The notes under the pieces are model-generated. The model was not told where the DNA came from. It searched no databases and worked only from the letters and a program-made list of their open reading frames with translations. A stretch of 64,000 nt of DNA from Flavobacteriaceae bacterium. GTDB taxonomy: Bacteria > Bacteroidota > Bacteroidia > Flavobacteriales > Flavobacteriaceae. This document shows, one piece after another, positions 18,402 to 27,970 of the stretch. Position 1 is the stretch's first letter. Every line of letters starts with the position of its first letter. The position numbers were made by a program, and so were the translations under genes. The stretch spans positions 124,001 to 188,000 of the forward strand of contig CANGTQ010000001.1 of NCBI GenBank assembly GCA_947456955.1, given 5' to 3'.

Positions 18402-18432
18402 CTGTCAAATCTTCCCAGACTTGACAGCTCTT
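18402..18432 (+). terminator. Rho-independent terminator after the hydrolase gene
   Basis: CTGTCAAATCT (18402-18412) pairs with AGACTTGACAG (18417-18427) with one G-U pair across a 4-base loop, followed by a short T-run. Confidence 0.8.
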
Positions 18433-18561
18433 TAGATAACTAACCTAAACCAAAATATAATAAATAACCAAATTTATTACACCACAAATATAGGTTTTCT
18501 TTTTAGCATGTTGTGTTAAGGTTATGTTATACTTATGTTATTGATTTCTAAAAATTTAGAT

Positions 18562-19317
18562 TTATTTTTTGTCCTGCATTGCAAACACTTGTTGTAGCAA
18601 AGGAGTCGTTCTCGCTTTGATATCGGCACGGATGTTTTTTTCTTCTACGCCTATCATTTTAAAAACACCTTCTAATGCTTTGTTTGTTGTATAATCTGTC
18701 AAGTCAGGATTTACTTTTTTTACCATAGGTAAGCTATTGTATTTTTTTATGATGGTCGCCCAAACTTTATCAGCACCAACTTTAGTAAAAGAATTTTTGA
18801 TCACTGGATTAAATTTGGCATACAATGGTGAAGTAGTATTTGTCTGTAAATAAGAAGTAGCTGCACTTTCATTTCCCATCAGTATACATTTAGCATCGGT
18901 AAAACTCATATTTTTAACAGCATCTACAAAAATAGGAGTAGCTTCTTTGGTAGCATCTTCGGCAGCGCGGTTTAGCATTACTAATCCTTTATTGGCTAAA
19001 GAACTCAAACCGGCTTTTCTTAGCGCATCATCTACTTTTTGAAGTTCTTCGGGCAAAAGAATTTTTACCATTTCGTTTTTGTAGAAACCATCAGTTGCCG
19101 TCAATTTTGTTACTTGTTTTTCAATTCCTTTATTTAAAGCTTCTTTCAAGCCAGCAGCTATATCAACATTTACTGTGGCACCATTTAAAGTATTAAAATC
19201 TACAGGAACTACTTTTTGAACTTCTTTTTGGACATCTTTTTTAATTTGATCTAAAAGACCGCCTTGTGCGAAACTGAAAATTGGAAGTAATAAGAGTAGG
19301 GCTAATTTATTTTTCAT
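18562..19317 (-). CDS. Secreted DUF4197 protein
   Basis: The 251-residue protein has an N-terminal signal peptide (MKNKLALLLLLPIFSFAQ). The rest matches the DUF4197 pattern: GLKEALNKGIEKQV, DGFYKNEMVKILLPEEL, LNRAAEDATKEATPIFVDAVKNMSF and a C-terminal TDYTTNKALEGVFKMIGVEEKNIR. These proteins are all-helical and probably periplasmic, and their function is unknown. It is divergent from the mutase gene and convergent with the hydrolase gene. The helical family assignment is firm, but no role can be given. Confidence 0.88.
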   Translation of the reverse strand: MKNKLALLLLLPIFSFAQGGLLDQIKKDVQKEVQKVVPVDFNTLNGATVNVDIAAGLKEALNKGIEKQVTKLTATDGFYKNEMVKILLPEELQKVDDALRKAGLSSLANKGLVMLNRAAEDATKEATPIFVDAVKNMSFTDAKCILMGNESAATSYLQTNTTSPLYAKFNPVIKNSFTKVGADKVWATIIKKYNSLPMVKKVNPDLTDYTTNKALEGVFKMIGVEEKNIRADIKARTTPLLQQVFAMQDKK

Positions 19318-19488
19318 AAAATTTATATTTTTTTCATGCTTTTTATCAAAAACAAAGCCAAAAAATAATTAAGCAAAAATTACAATTCTATTATTATGGT
19401 ATGTATTATTTTTATGTTTTCTATGAAATCGTTGTGACATTTTTATTTATTGTGTAAATTGCGTCACTTAAATTATCATATCCTCAAA

Positions 19489-22400
19489 ATGGAACCAGAA
19501 ATACCTTATATCCCTAAAAATAAAGTTAGAATAGTTACCGCTGCTTCACTTTTTGATGGTCACGATGCGGCTATCAACATCATGAGAAGAATAATTCAAT
19601 CAACTGGTGTAGAAGTAATTCACCTAGGTCACGATAGAAGTGTAGAAGAAGTAGTAAATACAGCCATTCAAGAAGATGCTAATGCCATTGCGATGACTTC
19701 CTATCAAGGGGGGCATAATGAGTATTTCAAGTATATGTATGATTTATTGAAAGAGAAAGGCGCAGGACACATAAAGATTTTTGGCGGTGGAGGCGGAGTG
19801 ATTTTGCCAAGCGAAATAGCCGAACTGCAAGCATACGGAATTACCAGAATATATTCTCCAGATGATGGTCGTGCCATGGGTTTACAAGGAATGATAAATG
19901 ATTTGGTTCAACAATCCGATTATCCTATTGGAGACAAACTTAATGGTGAATTAAAAAATATTGAAAATAAAAATCCAACAGCTATTGCGCGTTTGATTTC
20001 TGCAGCCGAAAATTTTCCTGAAATCGCTAAGCCCGTTTTTGATAGTATTCACTCAATGAATGAAACTTCAAAGATTCCGGTACTTGGAATTACTGGAACT
20101 GGTGGTGCCGGAAAATCATCTTTAGTAGATGAATTAGTTAGACGATTTCTTATTGATTTTCCAGAAAAAACTATCGGATTAATTTCGGTAGATCCATCAA
20201 AACGTAAAACGGGTGGTGCATTATTAGGCGATAGAATTCGGATGAATGCCATCAATAATCCTAGAGTTTATATGCGTTCGTTGGCGACACGTCAATCCAA
20301 TTTGGCATTGTCAAAATATGTTGCCGAAGCGATTCAGGTTTTGAAAGCTGCTAAATATGACATCATCATTCTAGAAACCTCAGGAATCGGTCAATCGGAT
20401 ACCGAAATCATGGATCATTCCGACGTTTCGTTATATGTTATGACTCCTGAATTCGGTGCAGCCACTCAATTAGAAAAAATTGATATGTTGGACTTTGCCG
20501 ACATGGTAGCGCTAAATAAATTCGACAAACGTGGTGCTTTAGATGCTTTACGTGATGTCAAAAAACAATACCAACGCAATCATAACCTTTGGGATGTAAA
20601 TCCAGATGAAATGCCTGTTTTCGGGACTATTGCTTCTCAGTTCAATGATCCCGGAATGAATACGCTCTATAAAAAAATTATGGATTGCATAGTTGAAAAA
20701 ACCGGAGCTGATTTAAAATCGACTTTTCAAATTACTCGTGAAATGAGTGAAAAGATTTTTGTCATTCCGCCACACAGAACTAGATATTTATCTGAAATTG
20801 CAGAAAACAATCGCAAGTATGACGAGACAGTTTTGACTCAGGTTGAAGTAGCCCAAAAGCTATATGGAATCTATAAAACAATCGAAAGTGTTGCCGAAAA
20901 AACAGCTCAAATTGATAAAGCAGGTATTGATATTAACTCATTGATTAGTAATGATGATAATAAGGATTTTCTAAACCTATTAGTTAAAGAATTTGATCGT
21001 GTAAAAATGAAACTCGACCCGTTCAATTGGGAAATAATTCTCACTTGGAATGACAAGGTTAACAAATATAAAAATCCGGTTTATAGCTTTAAAGTACGAG
21101 ACAAAGAAATCAAAATTCAAACGCATACAGAAAGTTTATCACATACACAGATTCCAAAAGTAGCACTACCAAAATACCAGGCTTGGGGCGATATTTTAAA
21201 ATGGAACCTGCAGGAAAATGTACCCGGCGAATTTCCTTTTACATCGGGATTGTATCCATTCAAGCGTGAAGGTGAAGATCCTTCCAGAATGTTTGCTGGC
21301 GAAGGCGGACCTGAGCGAACCAATAAACGTTTTCACTATGTGAGTGCGGGTTTACCTGCAAAGCGTTTGTCAACTGCTTTTGATAGTGTGACTTTATATG
21401 GAAATGACCCTGATTTGCGTCCTGATATCTATGGTAAAATTGGAAATGCCGGCGTTTCTATCTGTTGTTTGGACGATGCTAAGAAATTGTATTCCGGTTT
21501 CGATTTAAGCCATCCATTAACATCGGTAAGTATGACGATTAATGGACCAGCGCCCATGTTATTGGGATTTTTTATGAATGCTGCTATCGATCAAAATTGC
21601 GAAAAATACATAATAGATAATAATCTTCAAGTTGAAGTAGCCGAACGAATTAACGAAATCTATAAGAAAAAAGGATTAACCCGTCCAAAATACAACGGAC
21701 AGTTACCTGATGGAAATAATGGTTTAGGATTAATGCTTTTAGGAGTTACGGGTGATCAAGTATTGCCACTAGATGTATACGAAGATATAAAAGTAAAAAC
21801 TTTGTCTCAAGTTCGTGGGACAGTGCAAGCCGATATTTTAAAAGAAGACCAAGCTCAAAACACTTGTATTTTCTCAACTGAATTTGCCTTGAGATTAATG
21901 GGAGATGTGCAGGAATATTTTATTCAAAAAAGTGTGCGTAACTTCTATTCAGTATCTATTTCAGGGTATCATATAGCTGAAGCTGGTGCAAATCCAATCA
22001 CGCAATTAGCATTTACGTTATCTAATGGTTTTACTTATGTAGAATATTATTTAAGTCGTGGCATGGATATCAACGAATTTGGACCTAATTTATCCTTCTT
22101 TTTTTCAAACGGAATCGACCCGGAATACGCCGTGATTGGAAGAGTAGCACGTAAGATTTGGGCGAAAGCAATGAAAAATAAATACGGTGCTAACGAAAGA
22201 GCACAAATGTTGAAATACCATATTCAAACATCCGGACGTTCTTTGCATGCTCAGGAAATTGACTTCAACGATATTCGTACTACATTGCAGGCATTATATG
22301 CTATTTACGACAATTGTAATTCCCTTCATACTAATGCTTATGATGAAGCTATTACAACGCCAACCGAAGAAAGTGTGCGTCGAGCCATGGCAATTCAATT

Positions 22401-22914
22401 AATTATCAATAAAGAATTAGGATTGGCTAAAAACGAAAACCCTATTCAAGGTTCCTTTATTATCGAAGAGTTAACCGATTTAGTTGAAGACGCGGTTTTA
22501 CTAGAATTCGACCGAATCACGGAACGTGGTGGTGTTTTGGGAGCTATGGAAACGATGTACCAAAGAAGTAAAATTCAGGAGGAAAGCTTGTATTATGAAA
22601 CATTAAAACATACGGGCGAATTTCCAATTATTGGTGTTAACACCTTCTTAAGTTCCAAAGGATCACCAACCGTATTGCCAGCTGAAGTAATACGAGCCAC
22701 TGAAGAAGAAAAAAATGAACAAATCAAAACCCTAGATAATTTACATAAAACCTATCACGATAAAGAATCCGAACAAATTCAGGCTTTACAAAATGCTGCC
22801 ATTAATAATGAAAATATTTTCGAAGTCTTAATGGATGCCACCAAGTATTGTTCTTTAGGTCAGATTACTGCCGGCTTGTTTGAGGTTGGTGGGCAATATA
22901 GACGCAATATGTAA
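19489..22914 (+). CDS. icmF: Fused isobutyryl-CoA mutase (IcmF-type, B12-dependent)
   Basis: This single-chain adenosylcobalamin enzyme is thought to interconvert isobutyryl-CoA and n-butyryl-CoA. With ATG 19489 it has 1141 residues. The order is typical of IcmF: an N-terminal B12-binding domain with DGHDA (His25, the lower cobalt ligand), a MeaB-like G-protein chaperone with P-loop [12 protein letters not shown] (about 200-211) and NKFD (343-346), and a mutase large domain from about 545. Where methylmalonyl-CoA mutases carry a carboxylate-binding Arg (VRNT-type motif), this protein has Gln790 in QAQNTCIFS. That favours a non-carboxylated substrate. A longer reading from a TTG at 19450 is less likely. 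It stands alone. Confidence 0.9.
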   Translation: MEPEIPYIPKNKVRIVTAASLFDGHDAAINIMRRIIQSTGVEVIHLGHDRSVEEVVNTAIQEDANAIAMTSYQGGHNEYFKYMYDLLKEKGAGHIKIFGGGGGVILPSEIAELQAYGITRIYSPDDGRAMGLQGMINDLVQQSDYPIGDKLNGELKNIENKNPTAIARLISAAENFPEIAKPVFDSIHSMNETSKIPVLGITGTGGAGKSSLVDELVRRFLIDFPEKTIGLISVDPSKRKTGGALLGDRIRMNAINNPRVYMRSLATRQSNLALSKYVAEAIQVLKAAKYDIIILETSGIGQSDTEIMDHSDVSLYVMTPEFGAATQLEKIDMLDFADMVALNKFDKRGALDALRDVKKQYQRNHNLWDVNPDEMPVFGTIASQFNDPGMNTLYKKIMDCIVEKTGADLKSTFQITREMSEKIFVIPPHRTRYLSEIAENNRKYDETVLTQVEVAQKLYGIYKTIESVAEKTAQIDKAGIDINSLISNDDNKDFLNLLVKEFDRVKMKLDPFNWEIILTWNDKVNKYKNPVYSFKVRDKEIKIQTHTESLSHTQIPKVALPKYQAWGDILKWNLQENVPGEFPFTSGLYPFKREGEDPSRMFAGEGGPERTNKRFHYVSAGLPAKRLSTAFDSVTLYGNDPDLRPDIYGKIGNAGVSICCLDDAKKLYSGFDLSHPLTSVSMTINGPAPMLLGFFMNAAIDQNCEKYIIDNNLQVEVAERINEIYKKKGLTRPKYNGQLPDGNNGLGLMLLGVTGDQVLPLDVYEDIKVKTLSQVRGTVQADILKEDQAQNTCIFSTEFALRLMGDVQEYFIQKSVRNFYSVSISGYHIAEAGANPITQLAFTLSNGFTYVEYYLSRGMDINEFGPNLSFFFSNGIDPEYAVIGRVARKIWAKAMKNKYGANERAQMLKYHIQTSGRSLHAQEIDFNDIRTTLQALYAIYDNCNSLHTNAYDEAITTPTEESVRRAMAIQLIINKELGLAKNENPIQGSFIIEELTDLVEDAVLLEFDRITERGGVLGAMETMYQRSKIQEESLYYETLKHTGEFPIIGVNTFLSSKGSPTVLPAEVIRATEEEKNEQIKTLDNLHKTYHDKESEQIQALQNAAINNENIFEVLMDATKYCSLGQITAGLFEVGGQYRRNM

Positions 22915-22958
22915 ATTATTACATTTATTATAGTAAATCTCATAGTGATGTGAGGTTT

Positions 22959-23105
22959 TTATCTACTTGATTTAACCTCATTAAACTTTTTCAAAATTGC
23001 TTTTAACTTTTCTTCACGAGCAGCTTTTTTTGCTTTCTCTTTATCTTGTTCTTTGTGAAGTTTGTCGTTATGAGCTTTGATATTTTTCGGATTGTTTCTT
23101 CCCAT
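22959..23105 (-). CDS. Small basic protein, 48 residues
   Basis: On the minus strand an ATG at 23105 opens a 48-codon frame starting MGRNNPKNIKAHNDKLHKEQ and ending LKKFNEVKSSR. It is very rich in Lys, Glu and Ala and is predicted to be one charged helix. The frame is clean, with a sensible start, and I recall close small proteins beginning MGRNNPKK in other flavobacteria. It is probably a genuine conserved gene. The function is unknown. Nucleic-acid or ribosome association is only a guess from its charge. It lies between the mutase gene and the lipoprotein gene at 23213. Confidence 0.7.
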   Translation of the reverse strand: MGRNNPKNIKAHNDKLHKEQDKEKAKKAAREEKLKAILKKFNEVKSSR

Positions 23106-23178
23106 TCGTTAAAAATACAAATTTTTGTTTTAAATAAAGTTTGGCATTAAAATTGGTTAAAGCGAAATATTATTAACC

Positions 23179-23196
23179 TGCCTGTCTGAAGACAGG
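23179..23196. repeat. Small inverted repeat CCTGTC-tgaa-GACAGG
   Basis: A perfect 6-bp stem with a TGAA loop (23181-23196) stands 16 bases before the ATG of the lipoprotein gene. It could be a leader hairpin or an operator. It has no T-run, so it is not a terminator. Confidence 0.45.
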
Positions 23197-23212
23197 TCTT
23201 AATACTTTTTAA

Positions 23213-23722
23213 ATGAAAAAAATTACAATAGTTTTAGCTTTTATCGGGATGATAATGCTACAAGGATGTACCGTGAACGAAGACAACACCAATAACATTG
23301 ACAACGATACCATTAGTGAGGTGTTTGAATATACTAATGTCAACTTCTTCCCAAACGATTATAGTGTCGTGTTGACTTACCCCCATTCAATTTTTAGTTC
23401 GGATATGGTTTTAGTCTATCGATTGTCAGGTTCTTTTCAAGGAGAAGATATATGGAAACCCTTGCCGGAAACTTATTATTTTGATGATGGCACTTTAGAT
23501 TTACGGTATGATTTTGATTTCACACGATTTGATGCAGAATTACATCTTGAGGGTTTTGATTTAGCCGGTGTAACCAACAATTATAAATTAAATCAAATTT
23601 TCAGAGTAGTAATTGTACCGGGTTTTTTTGGTAAAAACAACAAAATAGATTTCAAAGATTATAAAGCTGTTGTAAAAGCTTTCAATATTGATGAAAGCAA
23701 AATAATCAAAGTACAACAATAG
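23213..23722 (+). CDS. Hypothetical lipoprotein
   Basis: The 169-residue protein has a lipoprotein signal with lipobox LQGC (Cys19). The start of the mature part is rich in Asn and Asp (TVNEDNTNNIDNDTISEV), a flexible linker usual for Bacteroidota lipoproteins. The rest looks like a compact beta domain with EDIWKPLPETYYFDDGTLDLRYDFDFT. I do not recognise a named family with certainty. It is followed by a strong terminator shared with the convergent gene. Confidence 0.75.
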   Translation: MKKITIVLAFIGMIMLQGCTVNEDNTNNIDNDTISEVFEYTNVNFFPNDYSVVLTYPHSIFSSDMVLVYRLSGSFQGEDIWKPLPETYYFDDGTLDLRYDFDFTRFDAELHLEGFDLAGVTNNYKLNQIFRVVIVPGFFGKNNKIDFKDYKAVVKAFNIDESKIIKVQQ

Positions 23723-23740
23723 ATTTCAACAAAATTATAT

Positions 23741-23776
23741 AAAAAAAACATCCCGATTTATTGGGATGTTTTTTTA
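23741..23776. terminator. Bidirectional terminator
   Basis: ACATCCC (23748-23754) pairs with GGGATGT (23763-23769). It is flanked by an A-run on the left and a T-run on the right, so it works on both strands. It lies between the convergent lipoprotein and alpha-oxoamine synthase genes. Confidence 0.85.
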
Positions 23777-23791
23777 TGAACAAATGTCTAA

Positions 23792-25057
23792 TTAAGACAC
23801 ATCAACCGTTGTGGCTTCAGCTATCCTTTTATAAGTACCATTAACCAGCTTTTCTCTTATTGCCTTAAATGCAGTAAGTGTTTCTTCGATATCTGATATA
23901 GTATGAGAAGCTGTTGGAATCATTCTCAATAAGATAATTCCTTTAGGAATAACCGGATATACCACAATCGACAAGAAGATGCCATAGTTTTCGCGTAAAT
24001 CGTTAACCATTACCATGGCTTCCGGAATAGAGCCTTCCAGATAAACTGGTGTAACGCACGTATTAGTATCTCCAATATTGAATCCGTTTTCTTTTAATCC
24101 GTTCTGCAAAGCGTTTACATTTTCCCAAAGTTTGTCTTTCAAAACTGGGTTGCCTCTTAACAACTGTAATCTTTTCAAAGCACCAACAGTTTGAATCATT
24201 GGTAATGCTTTGGCAAACATTTGCGATCGCAAATTGTATTTTAAATAATCGATAATAGCTTTATCAGCTGCAAGGAACGCTCCAATGCTCGCCATAGATT
24301 TAGCAAACGTAGAAAAGTAGACGTCAATTCCGTCTTGGCAACCTTGTTCTTCACCTGCTCCGGCACCAGTTTTTCCTAATGTTCCAAAACCGTGAGCATC
24401 ATCAACTAAAAGACGGAAATTGTATTTCTTTTTCATTTCCACAATCTCTTTCAACTTGCCTTGTTGACCGCGCATTCCGAAAACACCTTCGGTAATAAAT
24501 AGAATTCCACCGCCAGTTTCAGTAGCCATTTTTGTAGCACGTTGCAGGTTTTTCTCCATGCTTTCAATATCATTATGACGATAGGTAAAACGTTTTCCCA
24601 TGTGCAAACGCACGCCATCAATAATACAAGCGTGAGCATCTACATCATACACAATAATATCATTTTTAGTTACTAAAGCGTCAATACACGACATTATTCC
24701 TTGGTAACCAAAGTTCAATAAGTAGGCAGCTTCTTTGTGAACAAACGCCGCTAATTCGTTTTCTAATTGTTCATGAACATCGGTATGACCTGACATCATT
24801 CTTGCTCCCATAGGATATGCAGCACCATATTTTATGGCAGCATCTGTGTCTGCCTGACGAACTTCCGGATGATTAGCAAGACCTAAATAGTCATTCAAAC
24901 TCCAGTTTAAAATATTTTTCCCGTGAAAAGTCATTCTTGGACCAAGTTCCCCTTCTAATTTTGGAAACACGTAATATCCTTCTGCTTGAGAAGCCCATTT
25001 TCCTAATGGACCTTTATTATTTTGTATTCTTTCGAATAAATCTTTTACCATAATCAC
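23792..25057 (-). CDS. PLP-dependent alpha-oxoamine synthase-type acyltransferase/aminotransferase
   Basis: This 421-residue fold-type I PLP enzyme resembles the alpha-oxoamine synthases, such as 2-amino-3-ketobutyrate CoA ligase, 8-amino-7-oxononanoate synthase and serine palmitoyltransferase. These condense an acyl-CoA or acyl-ACP with an amino acid and release CO2. Visible features are the substrate-loop NWSLNDYLGLANHPEVRQA, the PLP-clamp DAHACIIDG, LLVDDAHGFGTLG (Asp219, His222) and the Schiff-base lysine Lys253 in STFAKSMASIGAF. The exact reaction is open. Serine palmitoyltransferase-like or cysteate-acyltransferase-like roles in sphingolipid or sulfonolipid synthesis are possible in Bacteroidota. 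Translation may start at Met1 or Met3. Confidence 0.85.
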   Translation of the reverse strand: MIMVKDLFERIQNNKGPLGKWASQAEGYYVFPKLEGELGPRMTFHGKNILNWSLNDYLGLANHPEVRQADTDAAIKYGAAYPMGARMMSGHTDVHEQLENELAAFVHKEAAYLLNFGYQGIMSCIDALVTKNDIIVYDVDAHACIIDGVRLHMGKRFTYRHNDIESMEKNLQRATKMATETGGGILFITEGVFGMRGQQGKLKEIVEMKKKYNFRLLVDDAHGFGTLGKTGAGAGEEQGCQDGIDVYFSTFAKSMASIGAFLAADKAIIDYLKYNLRSQMFAKALPMIQTVGALKRLQLLRGNPVLKDKLWENVNALQNGLKENGFNIGDTNTCVTPVYLEGSIPEAMVMVNDLRENYGIFLSIVVYPVIPKGIILLRMIPTASHTISDIEETLTAFKAIREKLVNGTYKRIAEATTVDVS

Positions 25058-25140
25058 TTTGTGTTTAATCGGTGCAAAAGTAATAATTAATTATTAAAAT
25101 TTATGCTTAAGGAATCATGTTTTATGAGCTTTTGATAGAT

Positions 25141-25148
25141 TATATTTG
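25141..25148 (+). promoter_or_regulatory. Putative -7 promoter box (TATATTTG) for rdgB, decides the start
   Basis: TATATTTG matches TAnnTTTG and lies 19 bases before the ATG at 25168. A potential start further upstream at 25117 would precede the promoter, so 25168 is preferred. Confidence 0.6.
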
Positions 25149-25167
25149 TAAATTAAAAATATCAATA

Positions 25168-25740
25168 ATGCAACTCGTATTCGCTTCTAATAACCTAAAC
25201 AAAATTAAGGAAATTCAAATTTTACTGCCAAGTACTATTCAGATTTTAAGTTTGCAAGATATTGGATGCTTTGAGGAAATTCCCGAAACCGCAGATACTA
25301 TTGAAGGAAATGCTATTCTCAAAGCTAATTATGTAACAGAAAAATTTGGCTACAACTGTTTTGCCGATGACACTGGTTTAGAAGTTGAAGCTTTAAACGG
25401 TGAACCTGGCGTTTATTCAGCAAGATATGCAGGCGAGCAAAAAGATGCCAATGATAATATGGATAAATTAGTATTGAATTTAAAAGATAAGACAAATCGC
25501 TCGGCGCAATTCAAAACAGTTATAGCTTTAAATCTTGATGGAAATCAAACTCTATTTACCGGAATCATAAAAGGTAAAATCATCGATGAAAAAATGGGAA
25601 CCAACGGTTTTGGTTACGATCCTATTTTTATTGCTGAGGGTTACTCTAAAACCTTTGCCGAATTGACAATTGAGGAGAAGTCGACTATTAGTCATCGTGG
25701 ATTGGCGGTGAAACAATTGGTTGATTTTCTTAGTAACTGA
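25168..25740 (+). CDS. rdgB: dITP/XTP pyrophosphatase (RdgB/HAM1 family)
   Basis: This house-cleaning enzyme hydrolyses non-canonical purine nucleotides (dITP, ITP, XTP) to monophosphates and keeps them out of DNA. With ATG 25168 it has 190 residues, the normal size. The N-terminal substrate loop is ASNNLNKIKEI. The central signature is CFADDTGLEVEALNGEPGVYSARYAG with the catalytic Asp pair. The C-terminal part is GFGYDPIF and ISHRGLAVKQL. The final codons take part in a 16-base direct repeat that continues into the spacer. Confidence 0.95.
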   Translation: MQLVFASNNLNKIKEIQILLPSTIQILSLQDIGCFEEIPETADTIEGNAILKANYVTEKFGYNCFADDTGLEVEALNGEPGVYSARYAGEQKDANDNMDKLVLNLKDKTNRSAQFKTVIALNLDGNQTLFTGIIKGKIIDEKMGTNGFGYDPIFIAEGYSKTFAELTIEEKSTISHRGLAVKQLVDFLSN

Positions 25741-25940
25741 GTTTCTTAGTAATTGAGTGCTGAGAAATATATTATCGTTCTGATTAGCTCCTAACTGCCA
25801 GCCGATAGGAGGTAGGAGCAACTAACGTGTAGTGCTGATAGCGGAAGGATAAGTGAGAAAAAAGAAATAGTTCCGCTCCTAATAGTATTAAAAAAACTCA
25901 GTTACTTAACCACTCAGCTACTCAGTCACTTCGCTAGCTA
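25725..25940. repeat. Repeat-filled spacer between rdgB and the helicase gene
   Basis: TTTCTTAGTAACTGAG at the end of rdgB is followed at once by the near-copy TTTCTTAGTAATTGAG, so one repeat unit lies inside the coding end. Near 25889-25930 the words CTCAGTTACTTAA, CTCAGCTACT and CAGTCACTT form a degenerate inverted counterpart. Between them a 7-bp stem, GCTCCTA with TAGGAGC, is present (about 25785-25820). No gene is seen in the ~285-base spacer apart from the helicase promoter. Confidence 0.55.
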
Positions 25941-25997
25941 AAGCTAACGTATTAAATATCAATAAATAACAAATTAGCGTATATAGTATTTAAAGAC

Positions 25998-26005
25998 TAC
26001 CTTTG
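25998..26005 (+). promoter_or_regulatory. Putative -7 promoter box (TACCTTTG) for the helicase, decides the start
   Basis: TACCTTTG matches TAnnTTTG. It overlaps a possible TTG start at 26003, so a transcript would begin after that codon. This supports the ATG at 26027. Confidence 0.6.
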
Positions 26006-26026
26006 CACAAAATTTTAAAACTTTAT

Positions 26027-27970
26027 ATGAATAAATTTGAACAATTAGGTCTGAATGAGTCGTTACTGCTGGCGATCAAAGATCTAGGATTTGAGAATCC
26101 GTCAGAAGTGCAAGAAAAAGCCATTCCAGTCTTATTGGAACAAAACACAGACATAGTCGCTTTAGCACAAACAGGTACAGGGAAAACGGCAGCATTTGGT
26201 TTTCCGCTAATACAAAAAATTGATGCTGAAGACAGAAGTACTCAAGCGTTAATTTTATCCCCAACGCGTGAACTTTGCTTACAAATCACCAACGAGATTA
26301 AACAATACTCAAAATATGTAAAAGGTATACATACAGTGGCAGTTTATGGTGGAGCTAGCATTACAGAACAAGCAAGAGAGATTAAACGAGGAGCACAAGT
26401 AATTGTAGCAACTCCAGGTAGAATGCAGGACATGATTAACCGTGGCTTGGTTAACATTAAAAATATCAGTTTCTGTATTCTTGATGAAGCAGATGAGATG
26501 TTAAACATGGGATTTTATGATGATATCGTTTCGATTTTATCTGATACTCCTGATGAGAAAAAAACATGGTTATTTTCAGCAACTATGCCTGCAGAAGTAG
26601 CGCGTATTGCTAAGAAATTCATGTCTGAACCAGTAGAAATTACGGTTGGACACAAAAATTCAGGTTCGGCTACAGTATCACACGAATTTTTTTGCGTGAA
26701 TGCCCGTGACCGTTACGAAGCGTTGAAAAGATTGGCTGATGCTAATCCTGATATCTTCTCTGTAGTTTTTTGTAGAACAAAACGTGATACACAAGCGGTT
26801 GCCGAGAAGTTAATTGAAGATGGTTACAGCGCAGCGGCATTGCACGGAGATTTGTCTCAAGCACAACGTGATGGTGTAATGAAATCGTTCCGTGGGCGTC
26901 AAATCCAAATGCTTGTTGCAACAGATGTTGCTGCACGTGGAATTGACGTTGATAATATTACGCATGTAGTGAATTATCAATTACCTGACGAAATTGAAAC
27001 CTACAATCACCGTTCTGGCCGAACCGGTCGTGCAGGAAAATTAGGTACTTCTATCGTAATCATCACAAAAAGTGAATTGCGTAAAATTTCGTCAATCGAA
27101 AGAATCATTCAACAGAAATTTGTTGAGAAAACCATTCCAAGTGGAATTGAAATCTGCGAAATCCAATTATTACACTTAGCCAATAAAATCAAGGATACCG
27201 AAGTTGACCATGAAATAGACAACTATCTTCCAGCAATTAACGAAGTACTCGATGGTTTGTCTAAAGAAGAATTGATTAAAAAAATGGTATCGGTTGAATT
27301 CAACAGATTCATTGCTTACTATAAAAAGAAACGCGATTTATCGGGTGAAAAAGGAGAAAGAAACGAACGCAGTTCAGAGCCTAGAGAAATAAGAGCTGGT
27401 GATCCAGTTCGTTATTTTGTAAATATTGGTTCAAGAGACGATTTTGATTGGATGCAATTGAAAGATTTCCTTAAAGAAACATTGGATTTAGGTCGTGATG
27501 ATGTGTTTAAAGTTGATGTGAAAGAAGGTTTCTCTTTCTTTAACACAGACGGTGAACATACGGATAAAGTGATGTCTGTCCTTAATGGATTTGACCTTAA
27601 CGGAAGACGTATTAATGTAGAAATCTCTAAGAACGACGGTGGAAGCAGAGAAAGACGCGACCATAACGGAAGAAGTAGTGGCGGTGAACGCAGAAGCTCA
27701 GGAGGATTTGGAGGAAGAAGTTCTGCCGGAGGAAGCTTCGGACCAAGAAAAGAAGGTGGATTCAGAAGCGATAGAAATACAGCTCCAAGAACGGAACGTT
27801 CAGACAGACCAAGAAGAGAAGGCGGATTTAATCGCGACAGTGCTCCAAAAAAAGCACCAGGTTCTTTTCAAAGAGAAGAACGTGCTCCAAGGCGTTCTGA
27901 AGGTAATTCCGAAAGACCAGCAGGTCGTTCATTTGAGGCTGCTAAAAGCAGAAGGCCGAGGAAGCAGTAG
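26027..27970 (+). CDS. DEAD-box ATP-dependent RNA helicase with RNA-binding domain and RG-rich tail
   Basis: This 647-residue helicase of the CsdA/DeaD type remodels structured RNA, for example in ribosome assembly or cold adaptation. Motif I AQTGTGKT is at about residues 47-54 and DEAD at 153-156. SAT is in LFSATMP, and motif VI is HRSGRTGRAG. After the two RecA domains comes a DbpA/CsdA-type RNA-binding domain (about 455-540, RYFVNIGSRDDFDWMQLKDF). The last ~100 residues are a disordered, basic Arg-Gly-Ser tail, as in RNA chaperone-like helicases. The ATG at 26027 is preferred to an upstream TTG that lies in the promoter box. Confidence 0.94.
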   Translation: MNKFEQLGLNESLLLAIKDLGFENPSEVQEKAIPVLLEQNTDIVALAQTGTGKTAAFGFPLIQKIDAEDRSTQALILSPTRELCLQITNEIKQYSKYVKGIHTVAVYGGASITEQAREIKRGAQVIVATPGRMQDMINRGLVNIKNISFCILDEADEMLNMGFYDDIVSILSDTPDEKKTWLFSATMPAEVARIAKKFMSEPVEITVGHKNSGSATVSHEFFCVNARDRYEALKRLADANPDIFSVVFCRTKRDTQAVAEKLIEDGYSAAALHGDLSQAQRDGVMKSFRGRQIQMLVATDVAARGIDVDNITHVVNYQLPDEIETYNHRSGRTGRAGKLGTSIVIITKSELRKISSIERIIQQKFVEKTIPSGIEICEIQLLHLANKIKDTEVDHEIDNYLPAINEVLDGLSKEELIKKMVSVEFNRFIAYYKKKRDLSGEKGERNERSSEPREIRAGDPVRYFVNIGSRDDFDWMQLKDFLKETLDLGRDDVFKVDVKEGFSFFNTDGEHTDKVMSVLNGFDLNGRRINVEISKNDGGSRERRDHNGRSSGGERRSSGGFGGRSSAGGSFGPRKEGGFRSDRNTAPRTERSDRPRREGGFNRDSAPKKAPGSFQREERAPRRSEGNSERPAGRSFEAAKSRRPRKQ

